NCBI GenBank assembly: GCA_018398815.1
Contig: CM031620.1
Span: forward strand, 67,572,454 to 67,636,453
Reading direction: 5' to 3'
Origin: Conus ventricosus
Lineage: Eukaryota > Mollusca > Gastropoda > Neogastropoda > Conidae
Length of the DNA: 64,000 nt
How positions within the stretch are numbered: position 1 is the first letter of the stretch; every line of letters starts with the position of its first letter. Below, piece after piece: positions 44,870 through 56,210 of this stretch. The notes beneath the pieces are model-generated. The model was not told the origin of the DNA. It ran no database searches and saw only the letters and a list, made by a program, of their open reading frames with translations. Position numbers and translations under genes: made by a program.

Positions 44870-47800
44870 ATTTTTTATTTAGAAGTTATTGACCCAGAAA
44901 GCGTACGGGCAAGCTTTTGGTCATGCTATTTCTAAAGGGTTCCGGGGTAAACTAACAATAACCCCCCCATTTAAAAGTAATGTTACCCTGTTTTAATCGA
45001 CTATATAACAATAAATGAAAAAATCTAGAAGTCGGGTCTCGACTAAACAACAGGTTTTTCTTTTTTTAAAAATGACTTAACCCCCGGGTTGGGAAACCCA
45101 AATTTCTTTACGCATTTGATGCGGCCGCTGAAGAAGCCAAAAGAGAGGTTTCCGGTTGGCCCAAGGGGGCGAAGCCCTTAAAGGATTAAAAATTAAAACA
45201 GGCTAATATGAGCCAATTTGGTGGCAGGGCTTACATTCCACAAACCCCCACATTAGCCCCCAAAAAGGGAGCATTTTCAAAACCCCAAAAAGAATTCAGC
45301 CCAACAAATCCCTTTATGGGGTTGTGTTTTTCGCAAGGGGCTGAAATTACTTTTAAAAAAAACCAGAAAAGAGTGGCCTAACTATCACCCTTTAAACATC
45401 AAAAACTTAATTTTTAGAAAAAATTCCTTTCCTTTTAGCGTGGTTTCCCATTGATCATTTTTGGAAGAACAAAACAAACCAAAACTGTAAATGTAAACAC
45501 ATGGGATGGGGAAAAAAATTTTGGTGCCAAATTAAAGAGTGCCCAAAGAACACCCCAAACAATAGGTGATCCGGGAAAAAATCAGTTGACTTACTACTGA
45601 TGCTTTCCCCAAAGCGGGCTACCACATTACATTTTTGATACGAAAAAAAGGGATTTAGTTTAAATTGGGGTTTTTTCCCCCAAAAAAAAACATAGCAAAA
45701 AAAGTTTTCCTGCAAAAAATTTTTTTTAACAAAATTTCCCATCTTTTTAAAGCGCTACGAACATAAAAAAACATTGGGTTATGGGCCCATTGACGGTCAT
45801 AAAAAACTAATTACGCCCCCAGAAGGTAGAAAAAGTTATTTTTAAGAACTAAACGGATGAAAAATTTCTCCATATGTTTTTTACCAGACTTCGAATCACT
45901 CATTGCCCTTATGGGGGGCCCAGCGCCAAAAAAATTTTCAAAAAAACAGCTTAATTTAGTAACACAGATCTGTTCATTTCCCTTCGTTATTCAGGTGGGA
46001 AATGGCTTTTCATTAAAAGGGGCCCCAAAAAAAAATATAGAGGGCCTAATCCCTGCAGAAAATTTCCCTTAGAACGAAAGCAGAAAAGTGCGAAACGCCT
46101 TTTCAATAATCTAAAATTTTTTTGAAATCATAATGACCCCTGAAAAACCAAAACAGTATGATTTAGCCACACATTTTGGGAAATTTGCGGTTAGGCCTCT
46201 CATCAAGCAGCGAATCCGACAGGGGGCCCTTGGCGTCCAGCGGGAAAGAGACCTTTAACCCAAAATTAGGGGAAAGTTCAAAAGGGGGCGGCGCAAAACC
46301 CCAAATGCAATCTTAAACTAAATTTTTAAATCCAAAGAAAAGGAAGCTCCCCAAACTTTTTTTCCAAAAACTTGCGGGGTTATACCTCCCCTTTAATAAT
46401 GCAAGCAAAACCACGCCTTCAGGTACATGAAATTGCCAACCACAAAAAGTACATGTGTTTTAATCTAATAACATTTTTTTTATACTTTTATGCAACACAA
46501 AAAGGGGTTTTCATTAGAGTCACTGGTTTAAGTCCTTAAAGTTTTGCCCAATAAGGGAAAAAGAATATTTGACCCCAACTCTCTTTAAAAAGGGGGTTTT
46601 TTACCCTTATGAGAACTGAACATTTGGGGAAAAGGGTTTTGGGACGAAGATACACTTCCCACCTAAAGGCGTTTTTTTTTTCCTGGGCTAGGGGAAAAGG
46701 GACTCAGTGATTCGGTTTAAACCAGCATGCTCAAAAACATGGCAGAAGTTAAAGTGAAAAAAATGGGAGACATCATAAATTCCTACTTGATGGCTGATAC
46801 ATGTTTTTTGGGGGAAACGTTTTAAAAAATTCCCGAAAGACCCATGAAAAAATTATGGGCCGGATCCCGCCATTCATTTCTGCCCCGGGATGATTTGGGG
46901 ATTTTTTCTTAAAATTTTAACAGGAATACAGATTGTTTTTATTGTTTTTAAACCTCCCCAATGATTCAGATGATTAAAAACGGTTGGGCGGGGGAGGAAT
47001 TGAAAAGGCGTCCCCACATTACTGTAAAGCAAAAAAAACAAATACTTGGACGAAAAAGACCCCGAGAAAAAGGGTCAAAACTATCTCATGAAATTTAGAT
47101 GCAAACAATCTGTAGGGTTTTGGGCCCAATGGCGCAATCACTTCCGTTACGCAACTTTTAAAATTTCACCCCAAGCGTCGATCCGAAAAAAATTCCCAAA
47201 AAACATTAAAGGTTGAACAGTTTAACGCCTGATCACAGCGGGGGTTTTTAATTTTAAAAGGTTTAAAATTAAATAACCTTGAACTCCCAAAACCTGCATA
47301 AAGACTATCCCCTTTTGCACAGAAAGCCTAAAATGAATCCAAGGAAACCCCCCCAAAAATTTTGCCTAATCTTCGAGGCAAAAAAAATTTTGTCCTGTCA
47401 TTACAGACTTTTACAATTTTAAATTTTAAAACATGGTTTTTAAGTTGACAGCGTTTATCGTAAATTCTTTTGATCAAGAAAAATTCATGAAACCCAAACC
47501 CTCATGAAGAACACGGGGTCTCAGAACCAAATCCCCAGAAGCTTTTAGAAAAAAACTTTTTTCAAGGTTTATGAAAACAGCGTTTCGGAAAAAAACTATG
47601 GAGAAAACCGCACAAGGGGCAAAGATGACAATTAGTCACCAAAGGAAAAGAACAAAAAAAAATACTTCAAAACCAAATTAAAAAAAGGGCTTCAAAGAAT
47701 TTTATGATCACTTTTTGGCATAATTTAGAAAAAAAAGAAAGTCAAATTTGGGCAAAACCCGTTTTTTGGGTTTACTGTTTTTGAATTATCAAAACTTTTG

Positions 47801-48360
47801 ATTTAAAAATTTTTTTATGAAATACTTAAAGCCCTCGTATCCTGAGTCCAGAGTACTTTTTCACGATTAAAAGACAGTTTTTTTTATAGATATCCCCACC
47901 TTTAAGACAACTTAAAGAATGGAAATAGAAGTGCTAAAGGGCATCAGGAAGGTACACACATCCATTACCCTAAAGATTCGCCTTTGCATTCAATTTCCCA
48001 ACAAGAAGGTTTTAGGAAAGATGAAGGATGAATTAACTGGAGGGGTGATTAAGGATTTATTGGTTTTAAAAGGGCGAAAATTACAGTAAATTTTGAGCCA
48101 GGGGAAAAAACATTAAGAAAGCAAAGGGGAAATCCCGAGTGTTTTGCGTCAAAATATCACATGAAAAAACTAAAAAGAAGCATTGTTTGGGGAAAAAAGA
48201 CTTTTCCCTCATGACAACGTAAAACCCGGGGACTAATCACATGGGGAAACAAAACAACAGTTTTTTAACAAAGAAGTTTGTTAATAGAACAAACACAAAA
48301 AGTGTTTTTTTTTAATCCAGAGTTTTTATATCAATCGGCACTGGAGAACCGCTAAACAAG
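44870..48360 (+). pseudogene. Second family B DNA polymerase with HNH-like domain (element 2)
   Basis: Collinear with the polymerase of element 1 on the same strand. Readable: VIDPESVRASF and IDYIT near 44890-45010 (the A1/A2-type N-terminal block), PDFESLIAL near 45885 (Exo I), a KFRGAAHNNC-equivalent near 46280, LRG and a following Exo II block near 46375, the DANNL-equivalent near 47100, a motif B region near 47560-47600, and a C-terminal IGTGE-type ending near 48340 matching the end of copy 1. Almost every 30-60 bases a homopolymer indel shifts the frame. Many look like base-calling errors, so the gene may be intact in the animal. Confidence 0.75.
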
Positions 48361-48389
48361 GGGGGGTTTTTAATTTTTTATCAAATTTT

Positions 48390-48740
48390 TAAATTTTAAG
48401 ATCAATCATAGCTTCATCCCAAATTTATTTAAATCTTTTCCCCATGTTTTTCTTGACGCTTCGAATTTTTTTTTTTTATTCAAGATATTTTTTTTTCCCA
48501 ATTTGGGTTTTTTTGGGTTGTAGGGGTCCCGGATGATTTAGCATGCATTGATTAATCCCCGAAAAATTTTTTCCTTAAAGGGATTACACCATGAAATGAT
48601 TCCCGGGACATTTTTTAAAGGGCTCTTCCTTTTCCATTCTTGTTTCATTTTTGCGCTTTCCTTCTGAGCTTCCAATTTTTAAAATCAAAATATATTTAAA
48701 GTAAATTTAAAATAAGCAACTGGAACTGTGTCTCGGGGTT
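48390..48740 (-). pseudogene. Counterpart of the 35562-35921 coiled membrane protein, inverted
   Basis: The minus strand reads a charged helical patch KESAKMKQEWKRK near 48640 and a later KTWGKDLNKFGMKL near 48410-48450. The pattern matches the helix and the expected longer C-terminus of the element 1 protein. Orientation relative to the polymerase is opposite to element 1. Confidence 0.4.
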
Positions 48741-48799
48741 ATCTGCAGTTTTTCCTTCACAAAAGATCCCTTTTAAAGGGGCTGGGTTTTTTTGGGGTG

Positions 48800-50170
48800 C
48801 ATTTTTTCGTAAATTTAAAAACGGGCGGATTCATCTTTACAAAATTTTTTTTTTATTTTTATATGGATCAACCCCTCCAAACGGATCTGTTTCCCTGATG
48901 CGAGTGTCCCCTTTTGCTCCCCCGGGAAATTTAAAGGGACCTTACTTTTAAAACCCAAAAGAATAGTTTGCCGGATTAACTGAAAGTCTCCCCTTTAACA
49001 AAAATTTATTGTTTTTCTTTTTATTTTCTTGTTTCTTTGGGTTTTTGCCCTTTAAATTCTCATTAATTTATTTCGCGCAAAAAAAGGGGGGGCAAACTTT
49101 TAAACCCCTTCTGTGTTGGGGGAGAATTGTTTAATCAGCTCTCTGTGATACTGGTGGAGAAAAAATCTTTCAGCTAACTGTTTGGGTTTAAAGGGTTTTT
49201 AAAATAAAAACCTGTGATCTGTGAACTCCCGGGGAAAAGCCTCTTTTTAAAGGAAACCCTATGTTTTTAAAAAATAATTTATTCACTTGGCCTTTTAAAA
49301 TTTTTTCCCATCATCGACTTTTAAAACTTTCGAGGGGAAGTTTTGGGGGGCCCGTTGGTAATCAGTTTTTTATGGCGACCGCAAAAGCAGAAACACCTTT
49401 TTTGTTAATGGTTTTCCGCTCTTTTTATCTTTAAACTATGTCCCAAAGACGTAAGTGCGTACTTAAATCTTTTTCGTCAATCGTAACAGAGGGTAAAAAA
49501 TAGAAAATCCCCTTTGATGGGGTCGTTCGGGATTGTATTTACAAAGTTGGCCTTTGTATTTGCCTAGGGGCAGGTAAATAAATTTGCCAAATCGCCTTTT
49601 TTTAGATAACCTTTTTTTTGCTGTTTGTTCACGACCCCTCCGCCCTTGGGGGTTTGGGGTTTTTTTGCCGTATTCCCCTTTCCCAAAATCCTTTTTGGCG
49701 GGGGGAAAAATAGATTTTTTTCATTTTTTTTTCAGCCCAAAATTAACGCAACAAAATAAAACAACGGGCATACCAACGGCAAAAAAAAGCGATTTCTTGC
49801 ATCTTTTGTTTTTTTTTGATGGTTGATAAAAGTCCTGAATTTTTTTTGGGGGCAAGTCTTTGGGTTTGGTTTTTCCTGTTTAAAAAATAATATTTTTTTA
49901 TTGCTTTAACAACATCTTTAAAATTTTAAGCGCATTCCCTGTTTTTTCAGGGAAAACGTTTTAAAAAAATCTAAAATGCTCCAAATTCTCTGGGTTTTCA
50001 TAGCGATCTTGTGCTGCGCTAGTTGTCCCAGCTTTGTTATGTCTTTTCTCTTTGCCTTCATCCCCGCAGTTTACTTAAATTTCTAATTACTTCCGCTAAA
50101 AGCGAAACGGATTCACCACAGGGGCCAAACCAACCCTCAAAACGATTTTAAGCCATTTTTTTTTAAAAAG
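48800..50170 (-). pseudogene. Minus-strand coding patches without counterpart in element 1
   Basis: Readable pieces include RIRETDPFGGVDPYK near 48890 and FLHQYHRELIKQFSPNTEGV near 49130. They look protein-like and follow each other on one strand, but no family was recognised. Element 1 has nothing at the matching place, so either it lost these genes or they belong to another layout. Confidence 0.35.
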
Positions 50171-50189
50171 CAATTTTTTATTTACATAT

Positions 50190-50400
50190 TTATACGTCTG
50201 GAATTATTCCTTGCTTTACTAGAAAAATCTTTCGTGGCAAACGAAGCTGCAATGATAGCAATATTAGGGGGATCCCCCCAAAACTAGTTTTTGCCCCAAA
50301 ATCTGCGGTTTTTAAATTTTTAACAAGCTTTTTAAACCCCAAACAATTTAGTAAACCACACCCTTTGACCTCCAATAACAGCAGAATGGTAAACAAGGGT
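50190..50400 (-). pseudogene. Counterpart of small membrane protein paralogue 2, inverted
   Basis: Minus strand ends FLVKQGIIPDV against FLVTQGIIPENISS in element 1, preceded by a hydrophobic stretch in a neighbouring frame. Confidence 0.6.
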
Positions 50401-50479
50401 TTTGGGAACAGTTTTTTTTTGGTTTCTCATTTTTTGAAAATTTAAAAAAATTTTAATTAATAAAAAAAAAAATGAAAAG

Positions 50480-50900
50480 TGAAAGATCACTACAGCTACA
50501 AGGCAGCCCAAAAACCTTCCCGAACTTATGAATACTCAAGTTGATGCCAAGCTATTATGCCCAAAAAGGAAAAGGGTGTAATTTTTTGGCCATGTGGAAA
50601 AACAAAAAAGTTCCCCCGGGCCCGAATTCAGCAAGAAACCTTTTAAAAGAAAAACGCCGCAAGACCTTTTTAAAATAAACCTAACAGGTAAGAAGTGCAG
50701 CTGGGGTCCCCAGAAGGTGAAAAGTGTGGGGGAAACGGTTTTTAGTTTGTACACCAAACAGTCAGAAAATTTGCTCCCAATTTATTCTGAAAAAGTCTTA
50801 CTATGATTTAACGCAAGATCCCCTTTTTAAAAAAGTCATTTGAGTCTTTTAAGGGGGTGATCTGGGATTTCAAAATTTGGAACTTGTTATCGCCCTTAAT
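50480..50900 (+). pseudogene. Counterpart of the 133-residue protein, inverted
   Basis: Plus strand reads VKSVGETVFSLYTKQSEN and, in the next frame, YDL.QDP, matching RSVGQTMISLYAKLV and YDLSQDP of the 34623-35024 gene. In element 1 this gene is on the strand opposite to the polymerase; here it is on the same strand. Confidence 0.65.
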
Positions 50901-50939
50901 CATGGATTAAAAAACTTTTTAAACATAAGACTTTAAATT

Positions 50940-51200
50940 TTCCCTTCAAAAAGAAAAAGAGTCCCGGAAAACCCGGGAGAACAGGGAAAACCCCCAATCA
51001 AAAAACATTTAATCAAGTCGAGAAAATACCAGTAAAACACCTCATCCGGGGGGTTTTAAGGCAGGAAAAAAAATTTGCTAGTGGAACAGACAAAAAAAAA
51101 ATTAAAGTTACAAAAAAAAGAGCTCATAAGAAAACATAAAGCCGCCAACGCCAACATTTTTTTCAATGTGGGAGAACAAAAACAAGTTTTATTCAAGGGG
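50940..51200 (+). pseudogene. Counterpart of the small basic/membrane protein, inverted
   Basis: A Lys-rich plus-strand patch with HPGGFKAGKK near 51040 corresponds to NPGRVEAGRK of 34145-34569. It is heavily shifted. It follows the 133-residue counterpart as in element 1. Confidence 0.45.
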
Positions 51201-51769
51201 CCCACAGCAAAACCCAAAACCCTTTAAGGAATAAAGAAAATTTAAAAATGTTTTTTCATTTTTTGGGGGGCCTTGGGGCGCTTGGGGGGGGGTTATTACG
51301 GTTAAAAAAAAATATAACCAATGGCAGAAAAAAAAAACAAAAGAAGTTAAAAAAAACCTGAAACCCCAAATAACAAGAAAAAGACAACAGCACCCAAAAC
51401 CGCCAAAAAACCCCAAAAAATCATTTTGGGTCCATTTATAATGCAATAATATTTTAAAAAAATTTTTGAAAAAAAAATAGATCATTTTTCGGATTATTAT
51501 TTGTTTTAAATGATGAAGGGGCAATAAATAAAGACAAGGGTCCAAAAAAAACCTTCCATAGACCAGAATTGGGAAACAAAGTGGGGCTTTGGATGTAAGA
51601 ACTTTTTTAAGATCTATGCTGAACCCAAATTCCCCGCCAAAGAAAGCTGAGCAAAGACAACCTCAACGATTTACGGTTTTTTGAGGCTGTGTGTACTATA
51701 TTAGACACCAAATTTTTTAAGAAAAAAAACATAGAAATTTTAAAAATTTTTTTTGATAATTATTTGATA

Positions 51770-52020
51770 ACTTTAATAAGAACTTGGTTGTACTTAAAGG
51801 ATGACTTTTTTTGAACTTTGGTTAAAATTGGGATGACTTGAGGATGACTTGAGGGCGACTTAGTTTTAAAAACTTTAAAAATGACTTGGGGTGACTTGGG
51901 GATAACCCTTTAAAGGGTGACTTGAGGACAACTTTTAGAATGACTTGAGTAAGAACTTTAATGAAATTAGAAGTGACTTGGGGGGGAAATTCAGTTTAAA
52001 AACTTGTGGATGACTTAGTG
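51770..52020. repeat. GATGACTTGAG repeat array
   Basis: Repeated GATGACTTG(A/G)GG and GTGACTTGGGG units. It occupies the place, next to the basic-protein gene, that ACTTAAGAAC repeats occupy in element 1. Confidence 0.65.
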
Positions 52021-52025
52021 TGCGT

Positions 52026-52150
52026 GCGGGGGGGGGGGGGGGGTGGGGGACGAGGGGGTCGTGGGTGGGGGTGGGGGACGTGCTTTCGGGGGTGGGGGTG
52101 GGGGGACTTCGTGCGGGGGGGGTGGGGGGGGGGGGTGGGGGGACGGCGTG
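52026..52150. repeat. G-rich tract
   Basis: Runs of G broken by T, A or C over about 125 bp. Frames through it (Gly or Pro-rich) are artefacts. G-quadruplex formation is plausible. Confidence 0.85.
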
Positions 52151-52329
52151 CAAAGGGGGAGGACAAAACACAACACAAAAAAAACAACCGACAAAAAAAC
52201 AACAAACAAAAACACAAAAACAGGACAGTGCTTTTGGGAAAAGTGAAGGGGGGCTTTTTTTGTTCACCCCTTTTAAAAGTCGTAAATTCAAGACACCCCA
52301 AGAAAGCAAACCCATCAAATCCTGAATCC

Positions 52330-53617
52330 CTAATTCACAGGGTCTGTTTCAGTTCTATCACGCCGGGGCCCCAAGGCAAACCCGAAAATGGTGGGGCAGA
52401 CTTGAAGCAAGTTTTTTTTGGAAAAATGGTTTCCCCGGGGGGGTTACAGCGTAAACCCTTTCAATTTTTTTGAAGCCCGTCATACTATCGTCAGTAGTCC
52501 CAAACCCCCCCCACGCAGGCCGCCCCTGTTAGGTTGTCCCTGTGGCCCGACACCTAAACCTTTGCTGCCCAGCCCGCGGTTTCGCGTAACCCTTACCAAA
52601 TTTTTTGAAGCCCCCCTCCAGTAGTTCAGAAAACTTTACAGACAGGTGGTTATTATAGCGGGTTTTTGTTTTAGAACCGCGCACAGTAAAATTCAGAAAA
52701 ATGTCAGCCTTAACCGTTACTTTTTTTAGGAACTTGGAGCGATCTGTTTTTTTTTAAATGGAAGAGGGGGTGACCAAAACTTTCCAAAAAAACAGGGGCC
52801 TTTCAACATGGAATTTAAACTGTTTTAACCCTTTCCAAAAAATATACCTTTATGGGAAACCGGGCAGTGAAAAAATGTGGGTTCCATAAAGGCCCTTTTC
52901 AATAGCAAAGCAATTTTCGCGCATAATCATCAGAATAATCCCATTTCTCTTTGAGCCATTGTGCCCAGTTTTTAAACAATTTCCCACCTTCTTTCCCTTT
53001 TTCTCCTCAAACCATTTTTTGCACAGGAAAATTTAAAAAATCCCAAAAATGGATGTAAATCATCTCCCTTTGGGCCCTCCTTTTCTTTTCATTTTAACTC
53101 CTTTTTTCAACCCTTTCCACAATTCGTTTTTATCAAATGTTTTTTGCAAAAAAGGTTTTTTAGAAAACCCTTTCTCTTAAAACGTTGAGTTAATATCTGC
53201 TTTTATTTGTGGGAAGGGAATTTATGCAGCTCTGATTGGTCATCTCTTTCCCGCTTTTCTTTTTTCCCTTTCCTTTTTTTTAAACAATTGTAAAAGAATT
53301 TTGGGCTGTTTTGGCAGTTTTTTTTGGGGGCCCTTTTCCCTTGCTTTAAAGAGCCGTTCAATCATTTTTTCAAAAATCTTAAATTTTTTATGTAAAAACA
53401 TTTTTTTTTTTTCTTCCTCTGTCCACAAATTTTGTTGGTGTTGGGGGGGGGAAGGGGGATTTTTTAGCTTGTTGGGAAAATTGTTTGCTGATTCCATGCT
53501 TCCCACCCAAAAAAAATTTAATCAAAAAAGCTGTTGAAAAGGGATTTGTGATTCAAGAACTTTTTCTAACTTAGAATCCACACTGTCTTCTGAAACTGCA
53601 GCTATATTTTGTGCCAT
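52330..53617 (-). pseudogene. Right-end minus-strand gene of element 2, unidentified
   Basis: A clean start MAQNIAAVSEDSVDSKLEKV lies at about 53617 in good-quality sequence. The gene then enters the noisy zone: an open patch 53506-53240 (NLWTEEEKKKMFLHKKFKIF), and later patches near 52985-52900 (KVGNCLKTG, MREKLLCY) and 52700-52480 (KVTVKADIFLNFTV, TTDDSMTGFKKIERVYAV). Helical, basic in the middle. It reads inward from the right terminal repeat. The middle might correspond loosely to the 28219 protein, but this is weak. Confidence 0.45.
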
Positions 53618-53884
53618 ATGCAAACACTTCTCTCGCAGAAAAAGCACCGTCTTCACACCACCACAGCAGTGGGAGAAATGAACAACACAAGTGCTGGGCG
53701 GAAATGTCGTCACTACTAATCAGCTGATTCTATCTAGTCTTGTGATTGGCCGGCCGTGACATCAGCCCATCGCGTGATCCGAAAATTGTCATGTCCGGCC
53801 ACGTAGTAAGTAATCGGATAGTGCAGAGTCCTTAGGTAGGCCGGCAACTAGCAATTAAAGGCTTACCTGCCCCCACCGTTTGTA

Positions 53885-53972
53885 TATGGGCGCGTTCAGC
53901 CACGGCTGCTTTTCCCCTACGTTACTCTATGGGGCGTGTTCAGCCGCGGCTGCTTTTCCCCTACGTTACTAC
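53885..53972. repeat. Two 43-44 bp tandem copies inside the right terminal repeat
   Basis: GTTCAGCC(A/G)CGGCTGCTTTT and CCCTACGTTACT occur twice in direct orientation, about 50-90 bp inside the hairpin. No copy was seen at the left end. Confidence 0.85.
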
Positions 53973-53974
53973 GC

Positions 53975-54092
53975 TACGTTTTTGGTTATTGGAGTCTTAC
54001 TTGTCAGAGAACAGGAAAAGGGGCATTCTGGAGTCGCCCGGTCGAAACTGGTTGAGACCGGGGGAGCCAGAATGCCCCTTTTCCTGTTCTCT
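53975..54092 (-). repeat. Right terminal inverted repeat with internal hairpin
   Basis: Hairpin arms 54006-54031 and 54067-54092 are perfectly complementary (AGAGAACAGGAAAAGGGGCA and its complement). The loop is the reverse complement of the left one. Inside it lies TTATTGGAGTCTTAC, the counterpart of the left inner block. Confidence 0.82.
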
Positions 54093-54240
54093 CATGCAGA
54101 TACATACACATATTTTGCATACAAATGATTTGTGTATACATGCCCAAACTACTTCCATACAAATGATTTGTGTATACATGCCCAAACTACTTCAGAAATA
54201 GGAAGGATAATGAAAATAACTGATTATTATGCATCCAATG
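54093..54240. repeat. Right target duplication and 38 bp tandem duplicate
   Basis: CATGCA directly after the element, then ACAAATGATTTGTGTATACA with CATGCCCAAACTACTTC twice (about 54120-54195). Confidence 0.8.
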
Positions 54241-54779
54241 TGCGAGTTGCACTGGTTGGTGTGTAGTCATTTCAAATTGAGCGAGTGTTTCAAAGGTTCA
54301 CACATGCACTCACACATACACATTTTCTGCACATAAAATGTATGCACGTGCATACACAGTTTGCTTTGGGGAATGGGAATAGAACAAGACAACAGCCCTC
54401 CCCCCCCCCCCCCCCCCCCCCCGTCTTTTTTTTTTTTTTTTCTCTTTTTGGTTGATGTGTACGCTATTTTCAGCGAGAGATGCAACAAATGATGTCCTCT
54501 CTGGTTTCGAGCCCCCCGTGCGATTTTTTCAATTTACCTAAAGTTTACCTAATTTTTTCTTTGCTGGCGGAACTGCGTTCTTTATTAGTGGTTTTATCTT
54601 TTTGCTTTACATGTATTTACTTGAATTTTGTAATCACAGCTTGTAAAATGTTGATAGCGAACTGCTGAGAGGGCTGGGATGAGAGAACATCGACCCGGGA
54701 TGGGTTTTAATTATTTGCATTTAACCCACGCATGCACGTGCACGTAGCACCCCCCTCTCTGTTGTCTTTTTCCGTCTGT

Positions 54780-54811
54780 CTCTCTGTCTGTCTCTCTCTT
54801 TTCTCTCTCTC

Positions 54812-54870
<59 letters not shown>
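54780..54870. repeat. CT microsatellite of tandem unit 1
   Basis: Imperfect (CT)n with TGTC interruptions. Its unit 2 counterpart is at about 55715-55905. Confidence 0.9.
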
Positions 54871-54871
<1 letters not shown>

Positions 54872-55739
54872 CTTGTCTCACACACACGCTCACGCACATT
54901 TCCCACATACGCAACATGGTCGTTGCTTACAAATTTTGTGTGAACACACGCATATTTTGTTGTTGAGACAGGAATAGCAACAAAGATGGTAAATTGTTTA
55001 TTTGATGTGTGAAGTACATTGGTTGAGGTGTGACACTTCAAATGAGGGATACACTAAACGGTTTCTCAAGGTTTTTTTCCTGTGTATTTTTTTTCTTTTC
55101 TCAGCTTAGCTTATAGTTATGGTTGTAGTGTTTTCGGAAGGATGTGTGTCACGGTGTGTTGTCAGTTCAAACTGAGCAAGTGCTTCAAAGGTTCATACGC
55201 GCGCGCGCGCACATTTTCTGAACATAAGATGCATGCGCGAACACGTACGGAACGCTTTAGGATAAGAAACAACAAACCAAACCCCCCCCCCCCCCCCCCC
55301 CCCCCCTTCGTCGCTCCCATGTTATTTTTTGCTTTTTTGTTTTTGTTTTGTTTTTCCCTCTCCATGGTTGATGTTTTACGCTTTTTCAATCTGTGACTTG
55401 CAACAATAAGTGTCTCCTGGTTTTGAGTCTCCATGTGATTTTTCAGTGTACAAAGTTTAAATTTTTTTTTTATTTTTAATTTATTTTTTTATTCATTTTT
55501 ATGGGGGAAAGTGCGTCCTTATCAGTGGTTTTATTTTTTGCTTCACGTGTATTTACTTGTTGATTTTGTAATCACAGTTGGTGTAAAATGTTGATAGCTA
55601 ACTGCTGAGAGGGCTGGGATGAGAGAACACCGACCCAGAGGGGCTTCATCTTTTTCACACTCACCCACGCATGCGCGCGCGCATACACTCACACACACTC
55701 TCGTGTCTGTGTCTCTTTTCTCTCAGTCTCTCTCTCTCT

Positions 55740-55775
<36 letters not shown>

Positions 55776-55789
55776 TCTTTTCTTTTCTC

Positions 55790-55827
<38 letters not shown>

Positions 55828-56109
55828 CCCCCCCTCCCTCTGCTTTTTCCCCTCCCTCTCTCTCTGTCCCTCTCTGGTCTCTCTATCCACTCTCTCTCTT
55901 TTGTCTCGTACGCGCGCTGGCGCTCTTTTGCACACACACCACACACACACACACATGGTCTTTGCTTACAAATTTTGTGTGAAACATGTATAATTTGTTG
56001 GTGAGACAGGAATAGCAACAAAGATAGCCGATGTTTATTTTGATGTTGAATTACATTGGTTGAGGTGTGAAAAAAATGAGGGATACACAAAACGTTTCCT
56101 GGAGGTTTT

Positions 56110-56210
56110 TCTCTCTGTGTGTGTGGTGTGTGTGTGTGTGTGGTGTGTGTGTGTGTGTGTGTGTGTTGTGTGTGTATGTGTGTGGTGTGGTGTGTGCGTG
56201 TGTGTGTGTT
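56110..56210. repeat. GT microsatellite
   Basis: (GT)n with GG interruptions, open in several frames only because of the repeat. Confidence 0.95.

Larger units (their letters stand above)
37863..54092. mobile_element. Virus-like element 2: 16.2 kb, terminal inverted repeats, CATGC target duplication
   Basis: The left end (37863 rightward) and the right end (54092 leftward) are inverted copies: the outer 48 bases are the same, and similarity continues with small indels for about 115 bp. CATGC flanks both ends (37858-37862 and 54093-54097; CATGCA if one A was lost on the left). Ends beginning AG and a 5-6 bp duplication fit Polinton-like integration. Inside are a family B polymerase, a capsid candidate and the small genes known from element 1. 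The interior 38160-53520 has dense homopolymer indels, so gene coordinates inside are approximate and every frame is broken. Confidence 0.8.

Noticed and set aside
51189..52473. Long frames over the A- and G-rich tracts of element 2
   Set aside because: Phe/Leu-, Pro- or Gly-rich readings of low-complexity, error-rich sequence.
54006..54092. Hairpins at 37863 and 54006 as two independent MITEs
   Set aside because: No target duplication around either one alone, while CATGC flanks the whole interval and similarity extends beyond the hairpins on the inner side.
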